From Streptococcus pseudopneumoniae ATCC BAA-960 = CCUG 49455 (GTDB lineage Bacteria > Bacillota > Bacilli > Lactobacillales > Streptococcaceae), in NCBI RefSeq assembly GCF_002087075.1, contig NZ_MWSM01000057.1, forward strand, positions 1 to 43,458: a stretch of 43,458 nucleotides of DNA, given 5' to 3'. Positions 1 to 8,251 of the stretch are shown piece after piece. Numbering within the stretch: position 1 is the first letter of the stretch; each line of letters opens with the position of its first letter. The notes under the pieces are model-generated. The model was not told the DNA's origin. It did no database searches and was given only the letters and a program-made list of their open reading frames with translations. The position numbers and the translations under genes were made by a program.

Positions 1-230
1 TTTTGAAAATGATTGAGTATCAATATACTATCAATAAATAATATTATAGAAGCAACAATAATTATAATTTCACCTATCTGCGTCATTCTATTTCGAACTT
101 TAAATATATGTTCTATCAAAAATACTTGAATCACACACATTATAGGAATGAATGTTTTTGAAATTGAAAAATATCCCAATAAATAAACTATAAACAACAA
201 TAATAGAACTATATTATATTTCTTATTCAA
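1..230 (-). CDS. Small hydrophobic membrane protein, cut off by the window edge
   Basis: A reading frame stays open for all 76 visible codons, from a TTG at 230 to the left edge. The TTG is preceded by GAGAGG at six bases, a good ribosome site; the nearby ATG is followed at once by a stop, so TTG is the only sensible start. The visible protein begins LNKKYNIVLLLLF and holds two strongly hydrophobic stretches (about residues 6-35 and 54-74) around a short basic loop with KVRNRM. I do not recognise the family. Small membrane proteins of this kind are often bacteriocin immunity or exporter-accessory proteins in streptococci, but nothing visible proves that. The C-terminus is outside the window. 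Confidence 0.5.
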   Translation of the reverse strand, partial: MNKKYNIVLLLLFIVYLLGYFSISKTFIPIMCVIQVFLIEHIFKVRNRMTQIGEIIIIVASIILFIDSILILNHFQ

Positions 231-341
231 AACATTCCTCTCTATATTTTTGATTACCAATCTTAATCATTTACAACTACATTCTAACAAACTATAAAAG
301 CATTTGTCGAATTGAATTTATCAAGCAAGCGACCAACTAGC

Positions 342-1976
342 TCATCTTTTTTCTATTTCTGCCAATATGCGTGACAGGTAGTAATGATAGCCAAAAATAG
401 CAAGAGCAAGCAAGAGGATAAGAACTCCTACTCCCAAGCTGATGGCAAGGACAGGGACGAGAGACCGAACCAAGAATAAGCTCCCTATTACAAGGGCCAT
501 TAAGATTGCACTATAAATAAAAATCAAAACTATTGCTACTATACGATTTGAACGGTTTACCAGGTCCGTAATGCTACTCCAATTGGTTGACAGATTTTTC
601 ACGTCCTTAAAGTAATTGTGGCAAGAAAGGATGACACTGGCAAGGATCCATGCCACAAGGAGGTAAATCATCGAAAGAATGGGCAAGCCTAGATATAGAG
701 AAAGGCCAAGTAAAGTCAGAACTGGTAAAAAGGACTGGACAGCAAATATAATCCAAAATTTCACTTTCACATAACGAGCAAAGTCAAAGGGTAAACTCTT
801 AAGAAAATCAACATTTTCCCTCTCCAAGGACAAGGCAATTGAATGCAGGCTGGTGATATTGTTATTGACAACTGCTATAAACACTCCTACAAAAAACAAA
901 GGTAACCAGTATGGAGGATGAATGTCTGGAACTATCTGAGAATCTCGGATTTTGGAAATCAGACCGATCATCATGAGATAAGGAAGGAAAGCACTTGTAA
1001 AAAGCACTGTAATCACGCCAGTCCCCTGTCCCAAGAGGGTGAGGTGGTAGCGTAAAACCATACGGAAAAATCCCTTTTTAGTAGTTGAAATTCTCTCCTT
1101 ACTGCGACGTTCTTTCTTGACCTTCTCCTCACTGTTAAGCAGAATCACGTCATAAAAACGAGGAAAAACCTTCTTTTTGCTCAAGTAAAGCAAGAAGACA
1201 GTTAGTCCTATCCAAGCAAGCAGACCCAGGATGGCTTCTGTCGAAAAAGGCTCCACTGCTATTTTGTAAAAGAGATGAATAGGATAAAGGAGAAATGGAA
1301 TGTCTCTAACTTTGTCAACAATACGTCCAGAAGTCGACTGTAGAAAGAAGACATATATTAAAGGTATGAGAACTCCTATCCCAATCATCACATTCGAAAA
1401 AATAGACTGATACTTTCTGAAGACCCTAGTCTGAGCCAAGAAATGTACTGCCACTACCATCACTAAAGTAACAGAGACAAATAATAGGGCCAAGGACAGT
1501 AGCATCAAAGGCAAGCCCAGCCAAAGAGAAGGTGCTAGCCTAATATAGAGGGCTAGAAAATAAGCTGGGATTGGTAAAATTCCAGTTAGAGCTGGCAAGA
1601 GAACAGACAGTCCTTTAGCGATTATAATCTCTGATTCTTTAAAGGCATAGGGCCTATAAGATGCCAAGTCCTTACTCTCATAAAAGACATTGTAAAAGGC
1701 AGTTAAAGAAGTTGAAAAGGCAAGCACTAGTAAAATAGCAACCATGAAACTAAAATAAACAGGCATTTCCTCAAAAGGAAAATGAATGGCTATAGTACTA
1801 AAAAAGATGAGCATCAAGAGACTGAAAAAAATGTAAGAACTTAGGACTCTAGCGGAAACATTTACTTTTTTCCCAGGATTCTTAGCCTGCTTCTTTCGTA
1901 GGTTAGCCAGATTAGCTTCTTGAGATGAATAGAGGATATTGATATCAACTAATTTTTTAATGACCTTGAGACGCAT
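342..1976 (-). CDS. ABC-2 type exporter permease
   Basis: This is a 544-residue integral membrane protein with about a dozen hydrophobic segments and a cytoplasmic N-terminus rich in Lys and Arg (MRLKVIKKLVD). It should form the membrane part of an ABC exporter with the ATPase gene just upstream. I start it at 1976, not at the in-frame codon at 2003, because AGGAGG lies six bases before 1976; the start then overlaps the ATPase 3' end by 20 bases, which suggests translational coupling. The frame is intact and ends EIEKR. The substrate cannot be told from sequence. An orthologous permease lies beside the amylase gene in pneumococcus. Its partner ATPase is shortened, so the transporter may not work even though this gene looks healthy. 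Confidence 0.8.
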   Translation of the reverse strand: MRLKVIKKLVDINILYSSQEANLANLRKKQAKNPGKKVNVSARVLSSYIFFSLLMLIFFSTIAIHFPFEEMPVYFSFMVAILLVLAFSTSLTAFYNVFYESKDLASYRPYAFKESEIIIAKGLSVLLPALTGILPIPAYFLALYIRLAPSLWLGLPLMLLSLALLFVSVTLVMVVAVHFLAQTRVFRKYQSIFSNVMIGIGVLIPLIYVFFLQSTSGRIVDKVRDIPFLLYPIHLFYKIAVEPFSTEAILGLLAWIGLTVFLLYLSKKKVFPRFYDVILLNSEEKVKKERRSKERISTTKKGFFRMVLRYHLTLLGQGTGVITVLFTSAFLPYLMMIGLISKIRDSQIVPDIHPPYWLPLFFVGVFIAVVNNNITSLHSIALSLERENVDFLKSLPFDFARYVKVKFWIIFAVQSFLPVLTLLGLSLYLGLPILSMIYLLVAWILASVILSCHNYFKDVKNLSTNWSSITDLVNRSNRIVAIVLIFIYSAILMALVIGSLFLVRSLVPVLAISLGVGVLILLLALAIFGYHYYLSRILAEIEKR

Positions 1977-2586
1977 CTGAAACCTCCTCTTTTCTACCAG
2001 CAAGGCTAAGATAGATACTTTCTAAAGACTGGTCTGGATGGTCTTTTTGTACATGTTCCTTCATCATTTGCTTCAAATCAAAGGCAGCCTGGGGATCCAA
2101 ACCAGTCAAGGGTTCGTCCAAAACCCAAATATCGGGATCAGACAAGAGTGCCCCAATGACAAAGACTTTTTGACGCATTCCGTGAGAAAGGGTTTCAATA
2201 ACCTGATAACGATTTTCAGCAAAATCAAAAACGTTCAATAGCCTAGCTAGACTAGCCTCCAAGTCAGAGCTAGTCAGATCATAGGATGAAGCAATCAATT
2301 CCCAAAATTCATTGGCCGTTAAACGTAAAAATAAGTCAGGCGAGTCTGCTACGTAGCCAATCTTTCGTTTAATAGCCAAGCGATTTTCCGATAACTCCTG
2401 ACCGTCTACCAAAATACGACCACTGCTGGGTGAAATGATACTGACTAGGGATTTTATAGTGGTCGATTTTCCAGCCCCATTATGGCCAATCAAGCCCATA
2501 ATCTCCCCATTTTCAATCTGCAAATTGAGATTGCTCAAAGCCTCTTTATCACCATACAACTTACTAACATTTTGAAATTCAATCAT
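1957..2586 (-). CDS. ABC exporter ATPase with internal deletion of the switch-histidine region
   Basis: This is an ABC ATPase of 209 residues. The start at 2586 (MIEFQNVSKLYG) has AGGAGT upstream and is preferred over the codon at 2655. Walker A (GHNGAGKST, about 38-46), the signature region (ETLSHGMRQK, about 133-142), Walker B (IWVLDEP) and the D-loop (GLDP) are present. After KQMMKEHVQK the sequence jumps to DHPDQSLESIYL, which is the usual far C-terminus. The stretch that should hold the H-loop (a TVLFSTHV-like motif with the switch histidine) and the helices after it is missing, about 37 residues compared with the family as I remember it. The frame is kept, so coupling to the permease survives. 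The switch His is normally needed for ATP hydrolysis, so I infer a dead or crippled ATPase. Confidence 0.8.
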   Translation of the reverse strand: MIEFQNVSKLYGDKEALSNLNLQIENGEIMGLIGHNGAGKSTTIKSLVSIISPSSGRILVDGQELSENRLAIKRKIGYVADSPDLFLRLTANEFWELIASSYDLTSSDLEASLARLLNVFDFAENRYQVIETLSHGMRQKVFVIGALLSDPDIWVLDEPLTGLDPQAAFDLKQMMKEHVQKDHPDQSLESIYLSLAGRKEEVSDASQGH

Positions 2587-2694
2587 GGGATGACTCCTAT
2601 CTTTATCTATATCACATACTATTATACTAGCACTTTGATACAAAAAAATCAACACTTTATTTTAAGTAGATACAATAGTTTCCTTCTATTCTTA

Positions 2695-2708
2695 CGCAAA
2701 CGTTTGCG
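2695..2708 (+). promoter_or_regulatory. MalR-type operator (perfect 14-bp palindrome)
   Basis: CGCAAACGTTTGCG is a perfect palindrome 57 bases before the amylase start. It matches the maltose/maltodextrin repressor (MalR, LacI family) operators described in pneumococcus and also fits a loose cre pattern. It overlaps the probable -35 (TTGCGC, 2704-2709), as a repressor site would. Confidence 0.75.
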
Positions 2709-2732
2709 CCAAGAGATACTTTATGATAGAAT
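2704..2732 (+). promoter_or_regulatory. Probable amylase promoter
   Basis: TTGCGC (2704-2709) and TAGAAT (2727-2732) are 17 bases apart. TATGAT at 2722-2727 is an alternative -10 without a good -35. The overlap with the palindromic operator supports the first choice. Confidence 0.5.
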
Positions 2733-2765
2733 AAAGAACAAGATTGACAAGTAAGAGGAAACATC

Positions 2766-4220
2766 ATGCAAAATCAAACACTCATGCAATACTTTGAATG
2801 GTATCTGCCCCACGACGGTCAGCACTGGACACGTCTGGCTGAAGATGCTCCACACCTAGCTGATCTCGGTATCAGTCACGTCTGGATGCCACCAGCTTTC
2901 AAGGCTACCAATGAAAAAGATGTAGGTTATGGTGTCTATGACTTATTCGACCTAGGAGAGTTTAACCAAAAAGGGACTGTCCGCACCAAGTATGGTTTCA
3001 AAGAAGACTATCTTCAAGCCATTCAAACTCTAAAAGCACAGGGAATTCAACCTATGGCTGATGTGGTTCTCAACCACAAGGCTGCTGCCGATCACAGGGA
3101 AGCCTTTCAGGTCATCGAAGTGGATCCTGTAGACCGTACAGTTGAACTTGGAGAACCCTTCACCATCAATGGCTGGACTAGTTTTACCTTCGATGGTCGC
3201 CAAGATACCTACAATGACTTCCACTGGCACTGGTACCACTTCACAGGTACAGACTACGATGCCAAACGTCGTAAGTCTGGGATTTATCTCATCCAAGGGG
3301 ATAATAAGGGCTGGGCCAACGAGGAATTGGTTGATAATGAAAACGGAAACTACGACTACCTCATGTATGCTGATCTAGACTTTAAGCATCCTGAAGTCAT
3401 CCAAAATATCTATGACTGGGCTGATTGGTTCATGGAAACGACTGGTGTAGCTGGTTTCCGCTTGGATGCCGTTAAACACATTGACTCTTTCTTTATGAGC
3501 AATTTCATCCGTGATATGAAGGAAAAATACGGTGAGGATTTCTATGTTTTTGGTGAATTTTGGAACCCAGACAAGGAAGCCAACCTAGACTATCTTGAAA
3601 AAACGGAAGAACGATTCGATCTTGTCGATGTTCGTCTCCACCAGAATCTCTTTGATGCTAGTCGAGCAGGTTCCAACTACGATCTTCGTAGCATTTTCAC
3701 AGATAGCTTGGTTGAACTCAAACCTGACAAGGCTGTGACTTTTGTCGACAACCACGATACCCAACGAGGTCAGGCTCTTGAGTCTACCGTTGAAGAATGG
3801 TTCAAACCAGCAGCCTATGCCCTCATTCTGTTACGTCAAAATGGCCTTCCATGTGTCTTTTACGGAGACTACTATGGGATTTCAGGGCAGTATGCTCAAG
3901 AAGATTTCAAAGAAGTCCTTGACCGCCTCCTAACCATCCGAAAAGATTTGGCCTATGGAGAGCAAACAGACTACTTTGATGATGCTAACTGTATCGGTTG
4001 GGTACGTTCAGGTGCTGAAAATCAATCCCCAATCGCAGTCTTGATCTCAAATGACCAAGAAAACAGCAAGTCAATGTTTATCGGCCAAGAATGGGCTAAC
4101 CAAACTTTCGTAGATTTACTTGGAAACCACCAAGATCAAGTTACAATCGATGAGGAAGGTTATGGACAATTCCCAGTCTCAGCTAGATCCGTAAGTGTCT
4201 GGGCAACCAATACAATCTAA
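2766..4220 (+). CDS. Cytoplasmic alpha-amylase (GH13)
   Basis: This is a 484-residue glycoside hydrolase that should cut internal alpha-1,4 bonds of maltodextrins or glycogen-like polymers inside the cell, since there is no signal peptide (MQNQTLMQYFEWYLP). The GH13 regions are all visible: ADVVLNH (region I), GFRLDAVKH with the nucleophile Asp (II), VFGEFWN with the acid/base Glu (III) and FVDNHDTQ with the transition-state Asp (IV). The order and length fit GH13 subfamily 5. AAGAGG lies nine bases before the ATG. It stands alone on the plus strand between an ABC exporter and alaS. The palindromic operator upstream implies maltose-responsive repression. It resembles the solitary amylase gene at this place in pneumococcus. 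Confidence 0.93.
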   Translation: MQNQTLMQYFEWYLPHDGQHWTRLAEDAPHLADLGISHVWMPPAFKATNEKDVGYGVYDLFDLGEFNQKGTVRTKYGFKEDYLQAIQTLKAQGIQPMADVVLNHKAAADHREAFQVIEVDPVDRTVELGEPFTINGWTSFTFDGRQDTYNDFHWHWYHFTGTDYDAKRRKSGIYLIQGDNKGWANEELVDNENGNYDYLMYADLDFKHPEVIQNIYDWADWFMETTGVAGFRLDAVKHIDSFFMSNFIRDMKEKYGEDFYVFGEFWNPDKEANLDYLEKTEERFDLVDVRLHQNLFDASRAGSNYDLRSIFTDSLVELKPDKAVTFVDNHDTQRGQALESTVEEWFKPAAYALILLRQNGLPCVFYGDYYGISGQYAQEDFKEVLDRLLTIRKDLAYGEQTDYFDDANCIGWVRSGAENQSPIAVLISNDQENSKSMFIGQEWANQTFVDLLGNHQDQVTIDEEGYGQFPVSARSVSVWATNTI

Positions 4221-4236
4221 TAACTCATAATAATCC

Positions 4237-4265
4237 AGCCAGATCCAATCGGATTTGGCTTTTTT
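4237..4265 (+). terminator. Terminator of the amylase gene
   Basis: AGCCAGATCC and GGATTTGGCT form a 10-bp stem (one G-U pair) with loop AATC, followed by TTTTTT. Confidence 0.85.
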
Positions 4266-4273
4266 GCATTCAC

Positions 4274-4301
4274 AAAAAGACCTACCCAAATGGATAGATC
4301 T
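4274..4301 (-). terminator. Terminator of alaS
   Basis: On the minus strand AGATCTATCC and GGGTAGGTCT pair (two G-U pairs) around ATTT and are followed by a T-run. It sits just past the alaS stop, back to back with the amylase terminator. Confidence 0.75.
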
Positions 4302-4309
4302 TTACTTGA

Positions 4310-6928
4310 TTACAATTTACCTGCTACTGCATCCAACAATTCTTGGATTTTAGCTTGGTTGCTTCCTCCTGCCATGGCCATGTCTGATTTACCACCACCA
4401 CGTCCATCGACGATTGGTGCTAATTCTTTGACAAGGTTTCCTGCATGAAGGTCTTTTGTCTTGCTGGCTACAAGGACATTGACTTTGTCACCGATAGCGG
4501 CAACTAGGACAAGAAGATCAGAGTAGTCTTTTTGTTTCCAGTTATCTGCAAAAGTACGAAGGGCACCGGCATCGGATACAGACACTTGACTAGCAATGTA
4601 ACAATGACCGTTGACTTCCTTAACATCTTTGAAGATATCGCCTGCGGCTGCAGCTGCGGCTTTTTCTTTCAACTCAGCATTTTCTTTTTGAAGTTGACGA
4701 AGTTGTTCTTGAAGTCCTTCTACCTTGTGAGGTACTTCCTTGACTTGAGGTGCTTTCAAGGTTGCTGCGACAGCTTTAAGAGCATCCTCTTGTTCACGAT
4801 AGGCTTCAAAGGCTTCCTTACCAGTCACTGCCAAGATACGGCGAGTTCCTGAACCGATTCCTTCTTCTTTGACAATTTTGAAGAGACCAATCTCAGAAGT
4901 GTTGCCAACATGAGTACCACCACAAAGTTCAATAGAGTAGTCACCGATAGTCACGACACGAACTTCCTTGCCGTATTTCTCACCAAAGAGAGCCATAGCT
5001 CCCATTTCTTTAGCAGTGTCAACATCCGTTTCAACTGTCTTCACTTCAAGTGCTTCCCAAATTTTCTCGTTAACTTGCTGTTCAATCGCACGCAATTCTT
5101 CAGCAGTCACTGCTTGGAAGTGGGTAAAGTCAAAGCGAAGGAATTCAACTTCGTTAAGAGATCCTGCCTGTGTTGCGTGGTTTCCAAGGATATTGTGAAG
5201 GGCAGCGTGAAGCAAGTGAGTAGCAGTGTGGTTTTTCATAACACGGTGACGACGATTTGTATCAATTGCTAAAGTATATTCTTGGTTCAAGGCAAGCGGT
5301 GCAAGGACTTCAACAGTGTGAAGAGCTTGTCCGTTTGGTGCTTTTTGAACATTGGTCACAGTAGCCACAACCTTACCTGACTCATCCAAGATTTGTCCGT
5401 GGTCAGCTACCTGTCCACCCATTTCAGCATAAAATGACGTTTCCGCAAAGATAAGAGAGGCAGTTCCTTCTGAAACAGCTTCTACTTCTGCATTGTCCGC
5501 CACGATAGCTACCAATTTAGAAGACAATTGGCTAGCATTGTAGTTGAAGACACTTTCTACAGTGATGTTTTGAAGAGTTTCATTTTGCATACCCATTGAG
5601 CCACCCTTGACAGCTGACGCACGCGCGCGTTCTTGCTGTTCTTTCATGGCTGCTTCAAAACCTTCACGGTCTACAGTCATACCAGCTTCTTCAGCGATTT
5701 CTTCAGTCAATTCAACTGGGAACCCATAAGTATCATAGAGTTTGAAGACATCTGAACCAGCGATAACAGATTGACCTTTTTCTTTCAAGTCTGCTACAAT
5801 GCCTTGGGCAAAGTGTTGACCTGAGTGAAGGGTACGGGCAAATGATTCTTCTTCGCTCTTAACGATTTTCTCAATAAAGTCACGTTTCTCAAGCACTTCT
5901 GGGTAGTAGCTTTCCATGATTTTTCCAACAGTTGGAACGAGTTTGTAAAGGAAAGGCTCGTTGATACCCAATTTTTGACCATGCATAGAAGCACGACGAA
6001 GAAGACGACGAAGGACATAACCACGACCTTCATTTCCTGGAAGGGCACCATCACCGATGGCAAATGAAAGTGAACGGATGTGGTCAGCGATGACCTTGAA
6101 GCTCATGTTGTCGCCATCTTGGTCATAAACCTTACCAGACAATTTCTCGACTTCACGAATGATTGGCATGAAGAGGTCTGTTTCAAAGTTTGTCTTAGCC
6201 CCTTGGATAACCGCCACCAAACGCTCCAAACCAGCGCCCGTATCAATGTTCTTGTGTGGCAATTCCTTGTACTCGCTACGAGGAACAGCAGGGTCTGCGT
6301 TAAATTGTGACAAAACGATGTTCCAGATTTCGATGTAACGGTCGTTTTCAATATCTTCTGCAAGTAAACGAAGACCGATATTTTCTGGGTCAAAGGCTTC
6401 TCCACGGTCAAAGAAAATCTCTGTATCAGGTCCAGAAGGTCCCGCACCGATTTCCCAGAAGTTGTCCTCGATCGGAATCAAGTGACTTGGGTCCACTCCC
6501 ACTTCAATCCAGCGGTTGTAAGAATCTTTATCATCTGGATAGTAAGTCATGTAAAGTTTTTCAGCAGGGAAATCAAACCATTCAGGGCTTGTCAAAAGCT
6601 CATAAGCCCAAGTGATAGCTTCGTCACGGAAGTAATCTCCAATAGAGAAGTTCCCCAACATTTCAAACATGGTATGGTGACGTGCAGTCTTCCCTACGTT
6701 CTCGATGTCGTTGGTACGGATAGCCTTTTGAGCATTGGTAATACGTGGATTTTCAGGAATAATGGTCCCGTCAAAGTATTTCTTAAGGGTTGCTACCCCA
6801 GAGTTGATCCACAAAAGAGTTGGGTCATTTACAGGAACCAAGCTCACTGATGGTTCTACTGAGTGACCTTTGGTCGCCCAGAAGTCAAGCCACATTTGGC
6901 GTACTTGTGCACTAGATAGTTGTTTCAT
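4310..6928 (-). CDS. alaS: Alanyl-tRNA synthetase
   Basis: This 872-residue protein is the family's usual length. It charges tRNA-Ala with alanine in the cytoplasm. The N-terminal class II catalytic core begins [16 protein letters not shown]; the editing domain carries the zinc-binding HTATH (about 566-570) and CGGTH (about 665-669) motifs. A C-terminal coiled stretch ([15 protein letters not shown]) and a Gly-rich [10 protein letters not shown] segment belong to the C-Ala domain. The ATG at 6928 has AAGGAG seven bases upstream. It lies 21 bases after the LURP-one-like gene, and both follow the alanine T-box at about 7457-7628, so uncharged tRNA-Ala should raise expression. The gene looks intact. 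Confidence 0.98.
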   Translation of the reverse strand: MKQLSSAQVRQMWLDFWATKGHSVEPSVSLVPVNDPTLLWINSGVATLKKYFDGTIIPENPRITNAQKAIRTNDIENVGKTARHHTMFEMLGNFSIGDYFRDEAITWAYELLTSPEWFDFPAEKLYMTYYPDDKDSYNRWIEVGVDPSHLIPIEDNFWEIGAGPSGPDTEIFFDRGEAFDPENIGLRLLAEDIENDRYIEIWNIVLSQFNADPAVPRSEYKELPHKNIDTGAGLERLVAVIQGAKTNFETDLFMPIIREVEKLSGKVYDQDGDNMSFKVIADHIRSLSFAIGDGALPGNEGRGYVLRRLLRRASMHGQKLGINEPFLYKLVPTVGKIMESYYPEVLEKRDFIEKIVKSEEESFARTLHSGQHFAQGIVADLKEKGQSVIAGSDVFKLYDTYGFPVELTEEIAEEAGMTVDREGFEAAMKEQQERARASAVKGGSMGMQNETLQNITVESVFNYNASQLSSKLVAIVADNAEVEAVSEGTASLIFAETSFYAEMGGQVADHGQILDESGKVVATVTNVQKAPNGQALHTVEVLAPLALNQEYTLAIDTNRRHRVMKNHTATHLLHAALHNILGNHATQAGSLNEVEFLRFDFTHFQAVTAEELRAIEQQVNEKIWEALEVKTVETDVDTAKEMGAMALFGEKYGKEVRVVTIGDYSIELCGGTHVGNTSEIGLFKIVKEEGIGSGTRRILAVTGKEAFEAYREQEDALKAVAATLKAPQVKEVPHKVEGLQEQLRQLQKENAELKEKAAAAAAGDIFKDVKEVNGHCYIASQVSVSDAGALRTFADNWKQKDYSDLLVLVAAIGDKVNVLVASKTKDLHAGNLVKELAPIVDGRGGGKSDMAMAGGSNQAKIQELLDAVAGKL

Positions 6929-6949
6929 ATCGTCTCCTTATTTACTTGT

Positions 6950-7435
6950 TTAATGTGATTGGCTTTCTAGCATTTCCACATAGTCAATCGCGACACAGAG
7001 GGAAATGACTAGGTCTGCATAAGCGTCCTCCAGAACCGTTACGGTATAGGTAGAGGTCAGATGGAAGAGTTCCTTCTTAATTTCCGCAATCAGCTGATCG
7101 CGATCATCCAGCAATTTGAAATTCAAATCCCAGATATTGCCCTCGATACGAAGACCCAGATTATCAAACTCATACTTATCTCGCCAGAAGGTCAACTTCT
7201 TGCGAATGACAAAACTCGAGCCATCCCGAAGATGAATTTCAAATCGAGGAAGCAAGGTCAAGATTTCTTTACTGATCTGACTAACCTGTTCACCATTAGC
7301 GTCATAAATAGTAAAGGTTTTAGGAATCTTAAAGAATGATCCCTCCACCTGATAGGTGATTTCTCCTCTGTCATCCTTGATAGCGAAGCGTTCGCCTCCA
7401 AGACGAAACTTTTGTTTGACAAGAAATGTTTTCAT
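6950..7435 (-). CDS. LURP-one-related (LOR) / tubby-like beta-barrel protein
   Basis: This is a 161-residue soluble protein of alternating beta strands that fits the LURP-one-related (DUF567) fold: MKTFLVKQKFRLGGERFAIKD, then GEITYQVEGSFFK, ILTLLPRFEIHL and a C-terminal helix. I chose the ATG at 7435 because GGAGG lies six bases upstream; an in-frame codon four residues earlier has no such site. It is the first gene after the alanine T-box and 21 bases before alaS, so it is co-regulated with the synthetase. Its function is unknown; relatives are proposed to bind phospholipid or act as scramblase-like scaffolds. The link with alaS looks like shared transcription rather than a shown functional link. 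Confidence 0.8.
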   Translation of the reverse strand: MKTFLVKQKFRLGGERFAIKDDRGEITYQVEGSFFKIPKTFTIYDANGEQVSQISKEILTLLPRFEIHLRDGSSFVIRKKLTFWRDKYEFDNLGLRIEGNIWDLNFKLLDDRDQLIAEIKKELFHLTSTYTVTVLEDAYADLVISLCVAIDYVEMLESQSH

Positions 7436-7456
7436 CAACACCTCCAAAAATCAAAA

Positions 7457-7628
7457 GACAAGCTCATATCACGAAGGGCGAAAAACCGCGGTACCACCTT
7501 CATTCAATGAACTTGTCATTCTCTTGTTCTTATGCAATTGTTAAATTGAGTAGCATGACTTCCTAGCTTAGATGGCTCGCAGCACCGCCATTTCTCTGGA
7601 CTAAGACAAGAGAAAATCAATTCTCAAC
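7457..7628 (-). promoter_or_regulatory. T-box riboswitch, alanine specific
   Basis: On the minus strand the canonical T-box sequence AAGGTGGTACCGCGG lies at 7500-7486. Upstream is a stem I region closed by GTTGAG and CTCAAT. A GCT alanine codon followed by A (7554-7552) fits the specifier. The T-box overlaps a long competing terminator: a GACAAGTTCAT segment pairs with ATGAGCTTGTC (7457-7467), followed by TTTTGATTTTT. The alanine codon agrees with alaS downstream. Confidence 0.93.
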
Positions 7629-7634
7629 TTTCTT

Positions 7635-7663
7635 ATTATAACGTTTTTTTAAGCTGGCGTCAA
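7635..7663 (-). promoter_or_regulatory. Promoter of the T-box / alaS operon
   Basis: TTGACG (7663-7658), a 17-base spacer and a perfect TATAAT (7640-7635), placed so that transcription starts just before stem I of the T-box. Confidence 0.9.
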
Positions 7664-7763
7664 CTGGGAATGATTCTAACCAATAGTAGTGTGGTAGGAG
7701 AGAAGATATTTTGCAAATTTAACTACTATTTTCAAAATGTAAGTAGTAATATTTAATTTATTT

Positions 7764-8063
7764 CTAGTACAGTTCCCCCACATTCATACGCTTCCACTCA
7801 GAAAACTCTACCTTGAACAATTCTGGAGCTTTTTTAGTCTTATCATACACCACAATATAGTAACCTTTTTTATTCCAGAACTTACCCAAAATCTCAGCGT
7901 CTTCCAGTTCAGCCTCATAGTCTAACATCTCATATCGTTGTGTCTCTTTGGCTGTTTCTACCTTTTTATCACTATCAACCCCAACAGTCACGAAGTTGAC
8001 TCCAATAAATATAACCATGTAAAACAATACCAAGGCAATGCCCAAACCCTTTAATAACTTCAT
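7764..8063 (-). CDS. Small protein with N-terminal membrane anchor, unknown function
   Basis: This 99-residue protein has one N-terminal hydrophobic helix (MKLLKGLGIALVLFYMVIFI) and a charged outer part of about 70 residues, with alternating strands near the end (KGYYIVVYDKTKKAPELFKV). The helix lacks a clear cleavage site, so I read it as an anchor. The ribosome site is only AAGAGA next to the ATG. It stands between the T-box promoter and the broken methyltransferase, with about 70 bases between it and the methyltransferase debris. I do not recognise it. Codon use and composition look native. Confidence 0.6.
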   Translation of the reverse strand: MKLLKGLGIALVLFYMVIFIGVNFVTVGVDSDKKVETAKETQRYEMLDYEAELEDAEILGKFWNKKGYYIVVYDKTKKAPELFKVEFSEWKRMNVGELY

Positions 8064-8131
8064 TCTCTTTTCTCTACTTTCTTCTTTTGTGTTCTCTAAA
8101 TATTAAATAATCTTATAAATAGTGTCTTTCT

Positions 8132-8251
8132 TTATTTGAATCTAATTTCAAATCCAATTTTTTCAATCACTTCTTGGATTTCATCTAGCGATACTAGAAA
8201 CCATTCTTTAAAGTTAGGTAGGGATTTATATTCTTTCCATAACTTTCTCCC
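8132..8251 (-). pseudogene. Orphan C-terminal coding fragment next to the methyltransferase break
   Basis: In a different frame from the methyltransferase, 39 sense codons run to a stop at 8132. They read in part LPNFKEWFLVSLDEIQEVIE and end EKIGFEIRFK. The composition is protein-like, but there is no start and an upstream stop lies directly before it. It may be the true C-terminal tail of some other gene joined here by deletion, or the methyltransferase tail after a frameshift. The source is not recognised. Confidence 0.4.

Noticed and set aside
2482..2754. 90-codon plus-strand ORF overlapping the ABC ATPase start and the amylase operator
   Set aside because: It runs antisense through a conserved ATPase N-terminus and through the promoter region.
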